Shown here piece by piece: positions 10,585 to 21,176 of a DNA stretch of 64,000 bases; positions within the stretch are counted from its first letter, which is position 1, and every line of letters begins with the position of its first letter. The notes under the pieces were generated by a model. That model made no database searches and was not told the DNA's origin. It saw only the letters and a program-made list of their open reading frames with translations. Location: assembly GCA_963575745.1 (NCBI GenBank), contig CAUYUJ010015498.1:175310-239309 (forward strand). Direction: 5' to 3'. This DNA is from Prorocentrum cordatum. Lineage: Eukaryota > Sar > Dinophyceae > Prorocentrales > Prorocentraceae. Position numbers and translations under genes: made by a program.

Positions 10585-10800
10585 GTAGCAGCCCTTCCAA
10601 CACGGATTCTTGGTGATTTCAATTGCGAAGCATTTGCAATGGCCGCCACGAGTGGATCGTTTTGTTTGCAACTGCATGTCCAACACTACCCCATGTGTGG
10701 CGATCTTCGAAACGGATAATAACTGTGGGGGGTCTGCACTGGCCTCCAGCATGCAGATCCTATTGCAGCACGCTCTTGCAAAAGGGATCATTGCTTACGG
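10585..10800. repeat. ~103-bp family, further copies
   Basis: Two units near 10600 and 10691 carry AATGGCCGCCACG and TGTGGCGATCTTCGAAACGG plus TCTGCACTGGCCTCC, as at 8260-9105. Confidence 0.65.
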
Positions 10801-10869
10801 TCTTACAAAGTAAACCCTTTGTGCAATCTATGTGGTGCGACATAAATCGTGCAATTCACTTTGACCGTT

Positions 10870-10942
10870 TTAAAGCTGTCCTCTCCACTGCTCGTGCAAA
10901 CATCCCACCCTCCCACCCACAACTTGGTCGCAAGACCTCTTA
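10870..10942. repeat. Short direct repeat, copy of 12315-12385
   Basis: TCCACTGCTCG(T/C)GCAA(A/G)CATCCCAC followed by CACCC(A/G)CAACTTGGT occurs here and at 12318-12372. It precedes the GAC tract here and follows one copy of the block at 11635. Confidence 0.7.
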
Positions 10943-10977
10943 AGACAAGACCGTGACGGTAGGTACCACATGGCACT

Positions 10978-11620
10978 TGGCCACGACACCGACGCCGACG
11001 ACGACAGCGACAACGACGTTGACGGCGCCGCCGACACCGAATACGACGACACCGACAACGTCTCCAACGACTTCGACGACGACACCGACGACGACGACGA
11101 CACCGACGACGACGACGCCGACGACGACGACGACAACGCCGACGACGACGACGCCGACGACGACGACGCCGACGCCGACGACGACGAAGACAACGACGAC
11201 GACGACAACGACGCCGCCAACGAAGACGACGACGACGACGAGGGAGGAGGGAGGACGACGACGGCGACAACGACGACAACGACGAGGGAGGAGGGAGGAC
11301 GGCGACGACGTGAACGACGAAGAAGGAGGGAGGACGGCGACGCCGACGACGACAACGATGAGGGAGGAGGGGAGACGACGACGGCGACGACGACGGCGTC
11401 GAAATAGGAGGGTCGACGACGAGACGCCGACGACGGACGACGACGACGACGACGGAGGAGGAAGGACGACCACGGCGACAACGACGACGGTAAAGACCAC
11501 GGCGCCAAAGAGGACGACGACGACGAACACGAGGAAAGACAGAGGACGGCGTACGCGACGACGACGACGACGACAACGCGGGAGGAGGGAAGACGGCGAC
11601 GACGACGACGACGCAAGAGC
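10978..11620. repeat. (GAC)n-rich tract, about 640 bp
   Basis: Imperfect GAC/ACG units with GCC and AAC changes. Plus frames give Thr-rich or Asp-rich runs and minus frames Val, Ser or Arg runs; all are translations of the tract. Confidence 0.9.
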
Positions 11621-11634
11621 GCGCGCGCACGCTT

Positions 11635-12385
11635 TTGTCGAACATCCGTGTTGCGAAACCTTGTGTTGTTGTAGGTTGTTCGGACACACGATTTTGAAAT
11701 CCGTCCGAAACCGATGGGTTTCGAAGGAATTCGGAATTCGCGCGCGACGACGCGCGCGTCTGCACTTCGTCTCTTTTTTTTCCAAAGGATTCTCGCGACC
11801 GCACACGCGCAAGGGCGCTCGACAGATTCCGACATGCGCGCGCGCGAAGCCCGTTTGGTGGCATTTTGTGAAATCTTGAAAAACCTATAGTTTCCTCCGG
11901 ATTTCGCAAGAGCTCGCGCGTAAGCTTTTTTAGCGCAGCGGTGTTGCGAAACCCTGTGGTTTTTGTATGTTTTTGGGGGAAACTCGATTGCGGAATCCTT
12001 CCGACACCGACAGTGTTTGAAGGATTTCGGCATGCGCGCGACGATTCGAGCGCGCGCACTTCGTCTTTTTTTTTGTTGCAAGGGATTCGTGAAACAAGTC
12101 TTATGTTCGAGCAAACATGTCCCCGCGTATCGTTTTTTCTTACCAAGGAACCTCTGGGGGGCCGATCCCGGCCCCTCGGGGACATTGTAAATTCATATTT
12201 AGGATGGACATGTGGTCAGAATCACCTATGATATACATACCCGAAAGAGGGGCCGATAACGCCGGGGGGGGTAGAGTCTATTCTCTCCTTAAGGAGAATT
12301 CACCGATGCCCAACTCGAAATTGTCCACTCCACTGCTCGCGCAAGCATCCCACACACCCACCCGCAACTTGGTTTGTAAACCCCA
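11635..12385. repeat. Duplicated block, copy A (partner 12690-13320)
   Basis: Shares with 12690-13320: GAACATCCGTGTTGCGAAACC, CGATTTTGAAATCCGTCCGAAAC, the CGCGCGCG stretch and GCAAGGGATTC, then GGCCGAT.CCGGCCC, a G run with TAGA.(T)CTAT and AAGG.GAAT. Inside copy A the first half is itself repeated near 11940 (TGTTGCGAAACCCTGTGG), so the unit has expanded in tandem. No gene supported. Confidence 0.7.
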
Positions 12386-12689
12386 TGCGGAATCGATTGC
12401 GATGAGCGCTGGATGTTGGCTGGTGCATCTCTGCGGCAGCGCTGGCCCGCGCATGCTCGCGCGCGCAGCGGCCAGCTAGTTTGGCGCGACCGACGCGCAC
12501 GCGGTGGCGTTGACCGTTCGTCACGTCCCAGCGGGCACTTCAGTGCGAGTCGGCGATCTGGGCGGGCGCGGTATCATGGCAACGTCGACAACGATTGACA
12601 CGACGAATATGGTGACAGCGACGACGGGGCAGCCAGTGACGGCGCCAATGCTGATCACGCCGACGACGATGACGGCGTCTTCGCGTCGG
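12386..12689. other. No feature recognised
   Basis: GC-rich DNA with GACGAC-type stretches (12585-12680). No gene supported. Confidence 0.4.
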
Positions 12690-13320
12690 TGATGAGGGTT
12701 TTGGAAAGAGTTCGCAATGCGCGCGCGGCAGACGCGCGAGAGTAGCTCGCATGGTATTATTTGACACGGATCGTGCCACCCCAGTACGCGCGAAAGAGTG
12801 TTCTTACGATTTCGACATGCGCGCACGCGAAGTCCGTTGGGTAACATTTTATGACAATGTTGAAGGCCGTATGGTTTTCTCAAGAATTCGCAAGAACGCG
12901 CGCTCACGCGTTTGTTGAACATCCGTGTTGCGAAACCCTGTGTTTTTTGTTATGTTTGTTGGACACTCGATTTTGAAATCCGTCCGAAACAACAGGTTTT
13001 CGAAGGATTTCGGCATGCGCGCGAGACGACGCGCGCGCGTACACCTCGTCATATCTGTTGCAAGGGATTCTTGCAAAATTATGATGTTTGATCAACGAGT
13101 GTGCGCGCATGGTATTTTTTGCAGAGGATGGAAGGGGGGGAGGGCGATACCGGCCCAGCTGGGATAGTATGAGTTCACAATTAAGGTGGACGATGGGGCA
13201 GAATCGTGTGTAAATAACAATACGAAAAAGTGAATGGATAAGTCCGGGGGGGGGGGGGTAGAACCTATCTCTTTTTTTAAAAGGGGAATCTATGCTGTGC
13301 AATCCAGGCGGCCACGGGAT
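12690..13320. repeat. Duplicated block, copy B (partner 11635-12385)
   Basis: Same order of shared phrases as copy A, more diverged in its last 200 bp and with a 14-G run at 13245-13258. Confidence 0.7.
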
Positions 13321-14460
13321 GAGTGGCGGCGACGGCGACGATGGTGTGGCGACGGCGACAACATAGCCGCCGAACCGACGCACAGGCCCAGACAACGAAA
13401 GACGACGAGGCGGCCACGGTGCGGCGACGGCGACAACATGGCCGTCAGACCGACCCGCAAGCCCACTTCGATCGAAAAAACATGACCCCTAAGCGCAAGC
13501 ATTGTTTGGGGGACCGTGTGCGGAGGGGGTCGCGCTACTCCCGCGCGGAGGGAGAGACACGCGGTTCCGGGCGCCAAGTCGTACGACTCCCCAGCCACAC
13601 CTGGCAATCAAATGGGAATTGAGATTAAACCCAGATCCATCCCCGAAGGATGGGAAAATTGATGCACGCTCCTGGGTGCCTGGGGTGACACATTCGTGGC
13701 GAGCTCATGGATGGGAGGGGGGAGGATGTAAGCAGGATCAGATATTAGCCCGCTAGCCCAAAGAGAATTCTCTGGGTATTTGAAGTAAGCCCTCATAAGT
13801 TCAACGTGTTGAGGGAACCTCACGCGAACAATCAGTGTCACACCGCACTCAAAACAGAAATGCTCCCAGAGGGAGGGGCTAGATGCAGAGCGCTTGGGGC
13901 ATGGCCCTTGGTGAAACAAGGTCCCCAGAAGCAATGCACGGAGCGGTGCCTTCGAATGCGTGCCAAAATGTGCAGCGCCATCCTTGTCCAGAAGACGAAC
14001 TATGGGGCTGAGGAGGAGAGGGAGGTCAGGGTGAGACGTGTGCACGTGTCGCGAAGAGTCCTGCGATCACGACGAGCGTAGCGCAGAAGGCGACACGAAA
14101 CGCGCAACATCACGGGGAGCAAAACACGTGACCACGAGGCGGTCGCCCATGGGGGTGACCCACTTAGCCAGGGACGCGTCTGAGTGATGATGCAACCACC
14201 ACCGCAGCAGGTCCAGCCACAGTGCACGTCGGTCAGAAAACGCAGGTAAAAACATGAAGCAGGAAGGCGGATGCAGCAGATTGGGTTCGGGCCCGCCCAA
14301 GAGTAATGGCACACAACCAAAACACATCGGTCCTTGAAGCGGGAAAGCGCTTGTAGCAAATTGGGACCTAGGATTCCGGAACAACATACAAAAAAAAACA
14401 TATGATTTCGACGACCGGCGTGTGCTCAATGCAGCCGCACGCTGGATGAGGAGGAGCAGG
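13321..14460. other. Unassigned; small duplications
   Basis: GGCGACGGCGACAACAT(A/G)GCCG is duplicated near 13360 and 13425 (about 66 bp apart). Near 14250 and 14330 AAG(C/.)GGGAAAGCG...AGATTGGG-type phrases recur, related to 17366-17500. A 145-codon minus frame (14045-13608) has ordinary composition but no motif. Confidence 0.35.
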
Positions 14461-14474
14461 ATGTGCCCTCTCCC

Positions 14475-15105
14475 TCCCCCCCCCGTCGGAAGCACGGGGG
14501 CGGGGCGCCTGGTGCAGGCGCGGCGCCCGCTCCCCGCTGAGCAGCAGCGCTCGCCTGCAGGGGGAGGGAGGGGGAGGAGGGGGGAGGGGTGAGGCAGGGG
14601 GAGGGAGGGGGGGCAGGTGAGGGAGGGGGAGGGGGAAGAGCGGGGGGGGGGTGAACGGGGGCGGGGTGGGAGAGAAGCGGGGGGGGGGGATGGAGGTGAA
14701 GAAGGGGGAGAGGGAGAAGCAGGAGGGAGGAAGGAGGGGGGGAGCCCGAGGGAGGGAGGAGAAGGGAGAGGAGGGAGGAGGAGGAGGTGGAGGCAGGGAG
14801 AAAGGAGGAGGAGTGAGGAAGAGGAGGGGAGAAGCGGGAGGGACGGCGGAGGAGGAAGAGAATGGAGAAGCCGGAGGTACAGAGGGGGAGGAAGCGGATG
14901 GAGGAGCGGGCCGGAGGGTGGTGGGAGAGGAAGCGGGAGTTGGAGGGAGGGAGCGGGGATTGGGAGGCAATTGTGAAGGAGGGGAAGGTGGATGGGGGAG
15001 GCGGAAGGGGAGGAGGGGGGGGAGGCGAGGGAGGTGGAGGGATGAAGAGGGAGGTAGAGGAGGAGGGAATGGATGAGAGAGGAAGAGAGGAGGCAGAGGA
15101 AACAA
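14475..15105. repeat. Purine-rich GGGA/GGA tract, about 600 bp
   Basis: Almost pure G/A on the plus strand from 14555 to 15100, irregular GGGAGGAGG units. This strand bias favours triplex and G-quadruplex structures. Confidence 0.9.
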
Positions 15106-15850
15106 CATGATCAGGACGGAGAAAGCTGTTAGGGGGTATGGGTATTCCTCATGCCTCCGTTCATGATGTCCACATCTCCTGTGCCCTGACGATAGGAGCG
15201 GGGATGCGGAATCGGAGGGCGGAGGTGGATGGACGAGGGCGGAGCCAAAGCCTCCCATGCTCCTCTGCCACCTCAGCCCCTCCCCCCCCCTTCTACACAT
15301 CGTACTCCAACTCCGCCTCCTATCCCACTCCCTCCGCCCTCACCCTCCTCATAACGCTGCCCTGTGCAATCCTGCGTCGGAAGCTCGTTGATTATATGAC
15401 CGCGTCCTCTCCCCCTCCGCCCTCCCCGACTTCACGTCTCCCTAAGGGCCAAGCCTCGCACTAGGGTCCGCAAGGTGGCTTCCAGGCACCGGACTCCAGG
15501 CCGCGTGCATCTCATCCTCACAGGTAGAAGGGTGTAGATCTCTGGTGATACACAGGGCTGGGAGCAGGGGGGGGGGGCCATCCACAGCGTCCTCCGAACA
15601 ACAATCACCACCTCCAAGGCTGATCTCGCCGTGGCGACGAGGCCCCCGCCCACCACCCCCAAGGCCCAGAAAAGGAAGAGGAGCCAGAGGAAGACCCAGC
15701 GGCCCGCATTGTGTCAAGACGCGGGCCCCGCAGCTCTCGACCCTGTCCCGGGGACCGACTCTTCGCCCCCCTGCAGCTCTCTCACAGCCCAGGAGCCCGA
15801 ATCGGGGCCGCGGAAGCCGAGACTTCGACGTCGTGACGCCAGAGGTCTTG
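15106..15850. other. No feature recognised
   Basis: Mixed-composition DNA with C-rich patches; no supported gene. Confidence 0.4.
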
Positions 15851-16078
15851 GTCCTCTCCTCCTCCTCCTCCTCCTCCTCCTCCTCCTCATTCTACTCCTC
15901 ATCCTCCTCCTCCTCCTCCTCCTCCTCCTCCTCCTCCTCCTCCTAGTCCTCCTCCTCTTCGTCATTCCTTCCCTCCCTCCCTCCCTCCCTCCCTCCCTCC
16001 CTCCCTCTCTCATTCCTTCCTTACCTCCCTCCCTCCCTCCCTCCCTCCCTCTCTCCCTCCCTCCTTCCCTCCTAATGC
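15851..16078. repeat. (TCC)n then (CTCC)n/(CCTT)n tract
   Basis: TCC units to about 15960, then CCCT tetranucleotide units broken by CTCTCATT near 16005. Confidence 0.9.
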
Positions 16079-16325
16079 TGGCTTGCGGCACGAGCCCAGC
16101 GCGTCGCTTGCCGCCGAGCGTCCGCGTCATGCAGGCGTGGAAAGAGAGAGAGAGAGAGAGGCACAGGCCTGCCTCCTCCTCCGACTCCGCCGTCGAGGCA
16201 AACCAGCGGCGCAGCCGCTGCCCTGGGCTCTTCCTGTTCCTGGGCCTCCTCGCCATCCGCCGCCGCCCTCCTCCCTGGAGTACTGCCGTGGCGCCGTCTG
16301 CTGTTGTTCCTGTTCCACCGCTGCC

Positions 16326-16703
16326 ATGAGTTCAGGGCCAAACACCTCAGTGCTTCCCCCGCGCCCGCTGGAAATTCCAGTCGCGTCTTCAGCAGTGTCC
16401 AGTGGCGCGGCAGTGGTGACAGGCGCAGGCCCAGCGACCGAGCAGCTCTCGTCTTTCCCCGTTCCACCTCCTGGTATTTTCGGAGATGCTTCTTCAAGTG
16501 GTTCGGTCAAGGCCATCGATGTCCCTCGTCCGCCTCTCGTTGACGAACAGCAGCGCTGTCTCAACAGATGGTCTCGCATGTCATCACCGCGACCTGCCAA
16601 TGATGCTTCCGCTCCTCCTCTGTCGGCTCCACTCAGTGCCCGCGCCTGTCCCCGTGGGTCGCCCCCTGTCGCCTCCCCAGACGCACGCGCGGTCCTCGCC
16701 TGA
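16326..16703 (+). CDS. Hypothetical Ser/Pro/Ala-rich open frame
   Basis: ATG at 16326 (context GCCATGA) opens 125 codons, low in repeats compared with surrounding frames (MSSGPNTSVLPPRPLEIPV...). It is rich in Ser, Pro and Ala, without a recognisable domain, signal or membrane segment. It ends 50 bp before the foldback element at 16754. It may be an exon, a retrocopy fragment or a chance frame in GC-rich DNA. Confidence 0.2.
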   Translation: MSSGPNTSVLPPRPLEIPVASSAVSSGAAVVTGAGPATEQLSSFPVPPPGIFGDASSSGSVKAIDVPRPPLVDEQQRCLNRWSRMSSPRPANDASAPPLSAPLSARACPRGSPPVASPDARAVLA

Positions 16704-16753
16704 GCAGGCTGCCAGGCGACGCGCTCGTCAGGCTTGTGCAGGCGATTCGGACT

Positions 16754-16953
16754 GGCGGCGAGCAAGGGGGGAAGTGAGAAGGGGCGGGCCTTCTGAGAAG
16801 GCTCGGAAGTCCCCCCGCCTCCTGAACAGCTCTCTGAGCCTTCCCCGAAGTAGACTCCAGAAATCTCTCAGAAGGCCGGAGGGCTTCTGAGAAACTCCGC
16901 CGCCTTCTGAGAAGGCCTTCTTCTCCTCACTTCCCCCCCTCGCTCGCCGCCGA
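16754..16953. mobile_element. Foldback element, about 200 bp, long TIRs
   Basis: Left end GGCGGCGAGCAAGGGGGGAA and right end ...CCCCCTCGCTCGCCGCC are inverted, and the inner parts (GGCCTTCTGAGAAGGC) also pair, giving TIRs of about 50 bp with gaps. CTTCTGAGAA is repeated inside. It directly abuts the MITE at 16957. Confidence 0.65.
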
Positions 16954-16956
16954 TTA

Positions 16957-17129
16957 CAGTCAACCCGTATAGTAAGGATGCGCGATAAGGATGCAAGGGC
17001 CTTGGACGTCCACTTCCAAGCTTTTCGAGCGGGGCGCGGCCAACGAAAGTGGCCAAGGATGCACCGAGGAGGCAAGGATGCAAGGGCACCCTTGGGAAAG
17101 TTGCCCATCCTTATTATGCGGGTTGACTG
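16957..17129. mobile_element. MITE family T (Tc1/mariner-like ends), copy 1
   Basis: Ends CAGTCAACCCGTATAGTAAG and ...TTATTATGCGGGTTGACTG are inverted repeats of about 25 bp. Inside, AAGGATGCAAGGG occurs twice. Other copies at 18329, 27338 and 34124 share the ends and interior. A 5' TA precedes CAGT here; CAGT ends with TA targets are typical of Tc1/mariner elements, so these are likely non-autonomous relatives. No transposase inside. Confidence 0.85.
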
Positions 17130-17134
17130 TCAGG

Positions 17135-17365
17135 CTTGCTCAGGCGACTCGGAACATCAGCTGGATATGCCGCCTGCCCTCTGCTAGTAGCTGTGCAGAC
17201 GCGCAGCCCCTTCCATTCTCTCCTCGGAGCGCGTGCTGCCCCCCTCGCCCTGCCCCCGAGGGCCCCGCCCCCTGTTCGCGCTCCCGTTCTCCCCACTTTC
17301 AGAGGTCGAGGATGCAGGGCGACGTAGCTCTAGGGCTAGACCCCTCGGTCGGAAGAAACGGGTAG
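17135..17365. other. No feature recognised
   Basis: GC-rich DNA between MITE copy 1 and the short repeat at 17366. Confidence 0.4.
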
Positions 17366-17505
17366 AAACATGAAGTCGGAAGGCGTTGCAAAGAGATTGG
17401 GCTTCCGCCCGCCCCCTGAGGAGGAGGAGGGAAGAGGGAACACCACTCGACTCTCAGAGTCGGAAGGCGCCCGAAGAAGATTGGGACTTGGGCGACGTCA
17501 GCGTG
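17366..17505. repeat. Short dispersed repeat (AGTCGGAAGGCG...AGATTGGG)
   Basis: GAAGTCGGAAGGCGTTGCAA and AGAGTCGGAAGGCGCCCGAA are each followed by AGATTGGG(C/A). Related phrases lie at 14250-14375. Confidence 0.5.
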
Positions 17506-17699
17506 CACCTCTGGGCCGGGCGGCCGGGAATCACATGCGGAGGCGCCGTTTCAATTCGGCGCTCTGCCAGCACGAGCGTCCGCCGCCCCTGCCCACGCGC
17601 GAGCCTCTCTCGAGGCATCGGGACACGTCCAGCCGCCTCACGAAGGACCCTGGCAAGGCTGCGGGGGCGGGGCTGCCGATTCATGGCAGCCTCCCAACT

Positions 17700-17790
17700 C
17701 CAAGGCCGCGCTGACGGCGTGCCTGGTGAACGGTGCGGTTGGGAATCTCGTTTTTTGTGCGACACCGATCTCGCGCAAAGCAAGATGTAG
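17700..17790 (+). repeat. DR1 dispersed repeat, 5' fragment
   Basis: Begins CCAAGGCCGCGCTGACGGCG and continues with GGTGAACGGTGCGGTTGGGA, as at 26411 and 60387. The shared left edge suggests a defined 5' end of DR1. Confidence 0.7.
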
Positions 17791-18220
17791 GAAACCACGC
17801 GGCCGGCTTCGCAGCGCCGGGATGTGCAAGGCAAGCAAGAGGGTCCTGTGCGTCGGGCCTGCTGGGTAGCATCCGCCCGCCAGCACGAGGAGGACGGCTG
17901 GAGTGCTTGATACGCTTGCAGCTTACGGGCATATCCCAATATATTTCCCCCTGTGCCAGGAAGCTATGCCGCTTGTTCCTGTTCCGCCTGTGCTGGGCCC
18001 TGTCTTTCTTCACGGGCCTCTTCGTTCTTCCGTGCTGCCATTCTCTTTGCATCAGACTCTAGGCACTGCCGCAGGTCTGTCCAGGTCCTCTGCTTGTGGG
18101 ACGCGCCCCTTCGGCCTCCACTCCAGGCGGGCTCCGCCCAGTCTCCAGCACTCATCTTGCGGCACAGTCATTTTCGTCTGCGTTGGAAACGTCTGCGCTC
18201 GCAATCAGCTAGTGCGCGTT

Positions 18221-18619
18221 CGGGCTGTTTGTTCTTGCACTGGTCTCCGCGCTGCTTTGGGCCTCTGCTGTTACTGGTTTGTCATCAATTGCATCCGCAG
18301 CGATCTGCTCAATCCTGTCTTCAAGTTACAATCAATGCGTATCACAAGGATGCGCGGTAAGGATGCAAGGGCCCTGGAGGCCCACCTTAACGCTTTTGAA
18401 CGAGGCCAGCCAGCGAAAGACCCCAAGGATGGGCCGAAGGGGCACGGATGCAAGGGTACCCTTGGGAAGTCTGACCATCCTGACTGTGCGGGTTGGCTGC
18501 ACTGCGCGCTCGAGCTGTTCGCCCCTGCGCCGGCCTCTGCGCTGCCGTGGGCCTCTGCTGCCACCGGCCTGCCATCAACTGCATCCGCAGCGATCTTCCC
18601 GATCCGCTGCCTTCGAATC
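18221..18619. repeat. ~105-bp direct repeats flanking MITE T copy 2
   Basis: 18221-18328 and 18511-18619 share GGGCCTCTGCTG, GTCATCAA(T/C)TGCATC and CGCAGCGATCT in the same order (about 80% alike by eye), with the MITE between them. Confidence 0.7.
18329..18499. mobile_element. MITE family T, copy 2
   Basis: CAATCAATGCGTATCACAAG at the left, GACTGTGCGGGTTGGCTG at the right, with AAGGATGCAAGGG and GGATGGGCCGAAGGGGCA inside as in copies 3 and 4. TA precedes the left end. Confidence 0.8.
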
Positions 18620-19250
18620 GGGGGCCGTCCGTCTGCCTTCGTCCCCCCGCGGGGCCTCGCTCTTCGCCGTGTGGATGTCATGACAATGGACACTCTAAGA
18701 ATCCGATCGTTGAATTAAAAGCGTGTTTTAAATGTGTAGGGCATGCTCTAAAAATGCTTCAGACGTGTTTCTACACATTTCAAACATGCTTGAAACATTG
18801 TCTGGACACCTCGAAATCATTTGGCAGCATGCTTCATCTCCATTAATCGACTTCCACAACCTTCGCCCCCCGTGCGCTTCTGATCCTGCGGCCCGCTCCG
18901 AAGCCGCGGCCCCTTTGACGCTTGTTGCTGGCTCGTCGTCGTTCTCGTCGCTGTGCGGCCCCCGCTCGGGTACTCGTGCCCATTCCTCGTGGGCCTGGCG
19001 ATGTCTGTTCGCCCGCGCATCGCGGAATGGCTTTGCTTGCTGCCGCGCCGGCAGCCACGCTCTTCGCTCCTCCCCCCCTCTCTCCTGCAAGCTGGGTTTG
19101 GGCGCACGCCCGTCGGGCCTTCGGGCCTCTCATGAGTTCCCACTCGATGTGTGGTCTGCCTGTCGCGCTACTTTCTGCGATGGCGGATGCAGATTTCAAT
19201 CGCGGCAGTGGCCGCCCGTTGTCCCAGGTGCGCGAGTGTCACTTGCATGG
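18620..19250. other. No feature recognised
   Basis: Includes an AT-rich patch 18710-18840 with repeated AACATGCTT/GTGTTT(T/C) words. No supported gene. Confidence 0.4.
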
Positions 19251-20615
19251 GAGATAGGACCTGGCTTTGGTTGGGAGGCCAAGGCTATGACTACTACAGC
19301 GTCGTGGAGACCCACCTGCGCTACGGGAAAAAGGTCCAGAAGCTTGACAACCGGGCTCCAGATTTTGGCCTCAGGTCATTTGCAAATAAAACTTGCCGCT
19401 GTAATGAGACTGTGGCAGAGTCCCTGACTAAGCACAGCAACGAGGAATGTGAGCGTTTTTTATTCGGCGTTTCGACATTGGGCGGAAGGGTGGGGGAGGG
19501 GGGGGGTCTGGCTCTGGACCTCTGCTTAGTGCGACTGTTTGGAACCGTGCGTCGTATGGGGTAGGAACTCCACCTGCTCGAAACAGGCGCCAGAAACGGC
19601 CAAGATCTACTCCATAGGGGGGGGGGATAGGGGGGGGGGGGGGGGGCCACGCCGATCTGCAGAACAATGAATAAAACGACGATCACAAGGAGAGTGCATC
19701 ATGTCATCATGTATGAGGGGCACCTGCGGGCCCTCTGGCTCCAGCTCGCCCGCTCAGCCGGGCCCACACTTTCAGGCGCCGAACCGGCCGCAGTGCTCCG
19801 ACGGCTTCGTGGCGGTCGTGGCGCACCTGGCTGAAGGGTCCATCGTGATCGTCTCGTCCTGCGCGCACGATGGAGCTGGAGCTCGGGGACTGAATGCCGG
19901 ACACTATCAGCGGTTACCAGGCCTGCCCTGGCTGAGCGTCCGTCGTGATCGACTCGTCCGACGCGCCTGATGGAGCTGGAGTTCAGGCCTGCTCTGGTCT
20001 CTGCAGTTGCCCAGGACTGTCTTGGGCGATTTCGACCTGAGCCCTGAACAGCTTTAGAAATCGGGGACTCCTCGACGTTTGCACGACACTGTGATGACGG
20101 CAGGAGAGACAGCTACTTGTAATCTAGGCTCGGGAACGGTCATTGACTACCTCATGTGCGGTGAATCTGCAACTCCGTTTGTCGTGGCCATCGATCCTGT
20201 CTGAAAGGTTCCATGGAGACATCGCATAGGACTCGAGGTTAATGCGCGTAGCACAGGTGAGCAGCTTCTCACGCGCCTTCTTGTGACTCCTGGGCGCCTC
20301 CACCAGATTCCCTGGCCTCGCGCATAGGCCACTCCAGACCCTAAGTCCAGTCTTGCCCGTGCCGGGCGCAGTGTCAAGCGCCAGCTTGCAGTGGAGAAGC
20401 GAACCCAAACATTTCATTCCTTGTTTGCGGATTGCGCTGAGCAGTACCCGCTTGCGACTCCTGTGGACAATGCTTCTGGGGAAGATGTAGGTGTTTGCAC
20501 GGGAGACAGGGAGCACAGCACTGATTTAGATTTTGGGGAATGGCCCATGGGCCCAGGAGCTCCTGTCCAGATACGTCTCGTGGCCAGGCACTCGTCCGTG
20601 GGCCGTTAGCTAGGC
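19251..20615 (+). pseudogene. Decayed LINE endonuclease (EEP/AP-type) ORF
   Basis: Pieces of an endonuclease/exonuclease/phosphatase domain, the target-nicking domain of non-LTR retrotransposons, appear in order. 19251-19465 reads YDYYSVVETHLRYGKK (the ETHL metal-site block). After a DR1 insertion, the frame from 19701 gives DGFVAVVAHLAEGSIVIVSS and DGAGARGLNAGH. In the same frame, past a TGA at 19968, comes LPRTVLGDFDLSPEQL (the GDFN-like block, near 20004-20054), then past a TAG TCNLGSGTVIDYLMCG, and after further stops VPWRHRIGLEV, the C-terminal HR block, and EKRTQTFHSLFADCAEQYPL. At least three in-frame stops, an insertion and a frame change make it non-functional. A small duplication near 19850/19945 (CGTGATCG(T/A)CTCGTCC, then GATGGAGCTGGAG) adds to the damage. 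No RT follows. Confidence 0.75.
19466..19690 (+). repeat. DR1 dispersed repeat, internal fragment inside LINE pseudogene
   Basis: Starts GGCGTTTCGACATTGGGCGG and includes CTCTGCTTAGTGCGACTGTT and GATCTACTCC, as at 26894-27080. It separates two parts of the endonuclease. It holds a G-rich run (19617-19647) with potential to form G-quadruplexes. Confidence 0.7.
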
Positions 20616-21112
20616 CCCGCCAGGTCGTCGCTCGAGGGGAATTGCGCGCGCTGTTTTTAGCCATATGGATGACAGCAGGTTTCATTATACGGTTCAGACT
20701 GCGAGCCCGTAGTCCAGGGGTGGCTCGAGAAACGTTTCGAGCATCCCTCAGGCCCCGATACCGACCTCTGGGCCAGTGTAGGCAGCCTCCTCCTCAGTCG
20801 CAGTCCCGCTCACCTCAGCACTGTTGTCTTTGTGCACTCGCATCAGACCGCAGGGGATGTAGTCAGGCTGCCAGCCAAGATGTGGATGGTCACTGCTGAC
20901 GCGCTTGCAGATGAAGCTGCGGGAGAGGCGGCGCTCGAAGCCAGGCTCCCAGTCACAGTGCGCCAGACTGTTCTGTTGCACGAGCGCAGAGCGCGCCTCG
21001 TTCGCACGAGGATCTTGCGCGCCACCCTGGGCGCGTGTGCGGCCGAGAAGGCCGAGCCGCAGCAAGCAGAAGGCCGGCGTCGTGCCTCAGGGAAGAAAAA
21101 ACGCACCTCCGC
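20616..21112. other. Unassigned downstream of LINE endonuclease
   Basis: Possibly further decayed LINE sequence, but no RT motif was found in any frame. Confidence 0.3.
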
Positions 21113-21137
21113 TGCTGCTGCTGCTGCCTCTCCGCCG

Positions 21138-21176
<39 letters not shown>

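Noticed and set aside
20711-20735. Another relict spliced leader (CCCGTAGTCC...TGGCTCGAG)
   Set aside because: Needs an insertion and 4 changes in the central T-run; no coding stretch follows. Similarity is at chance level.
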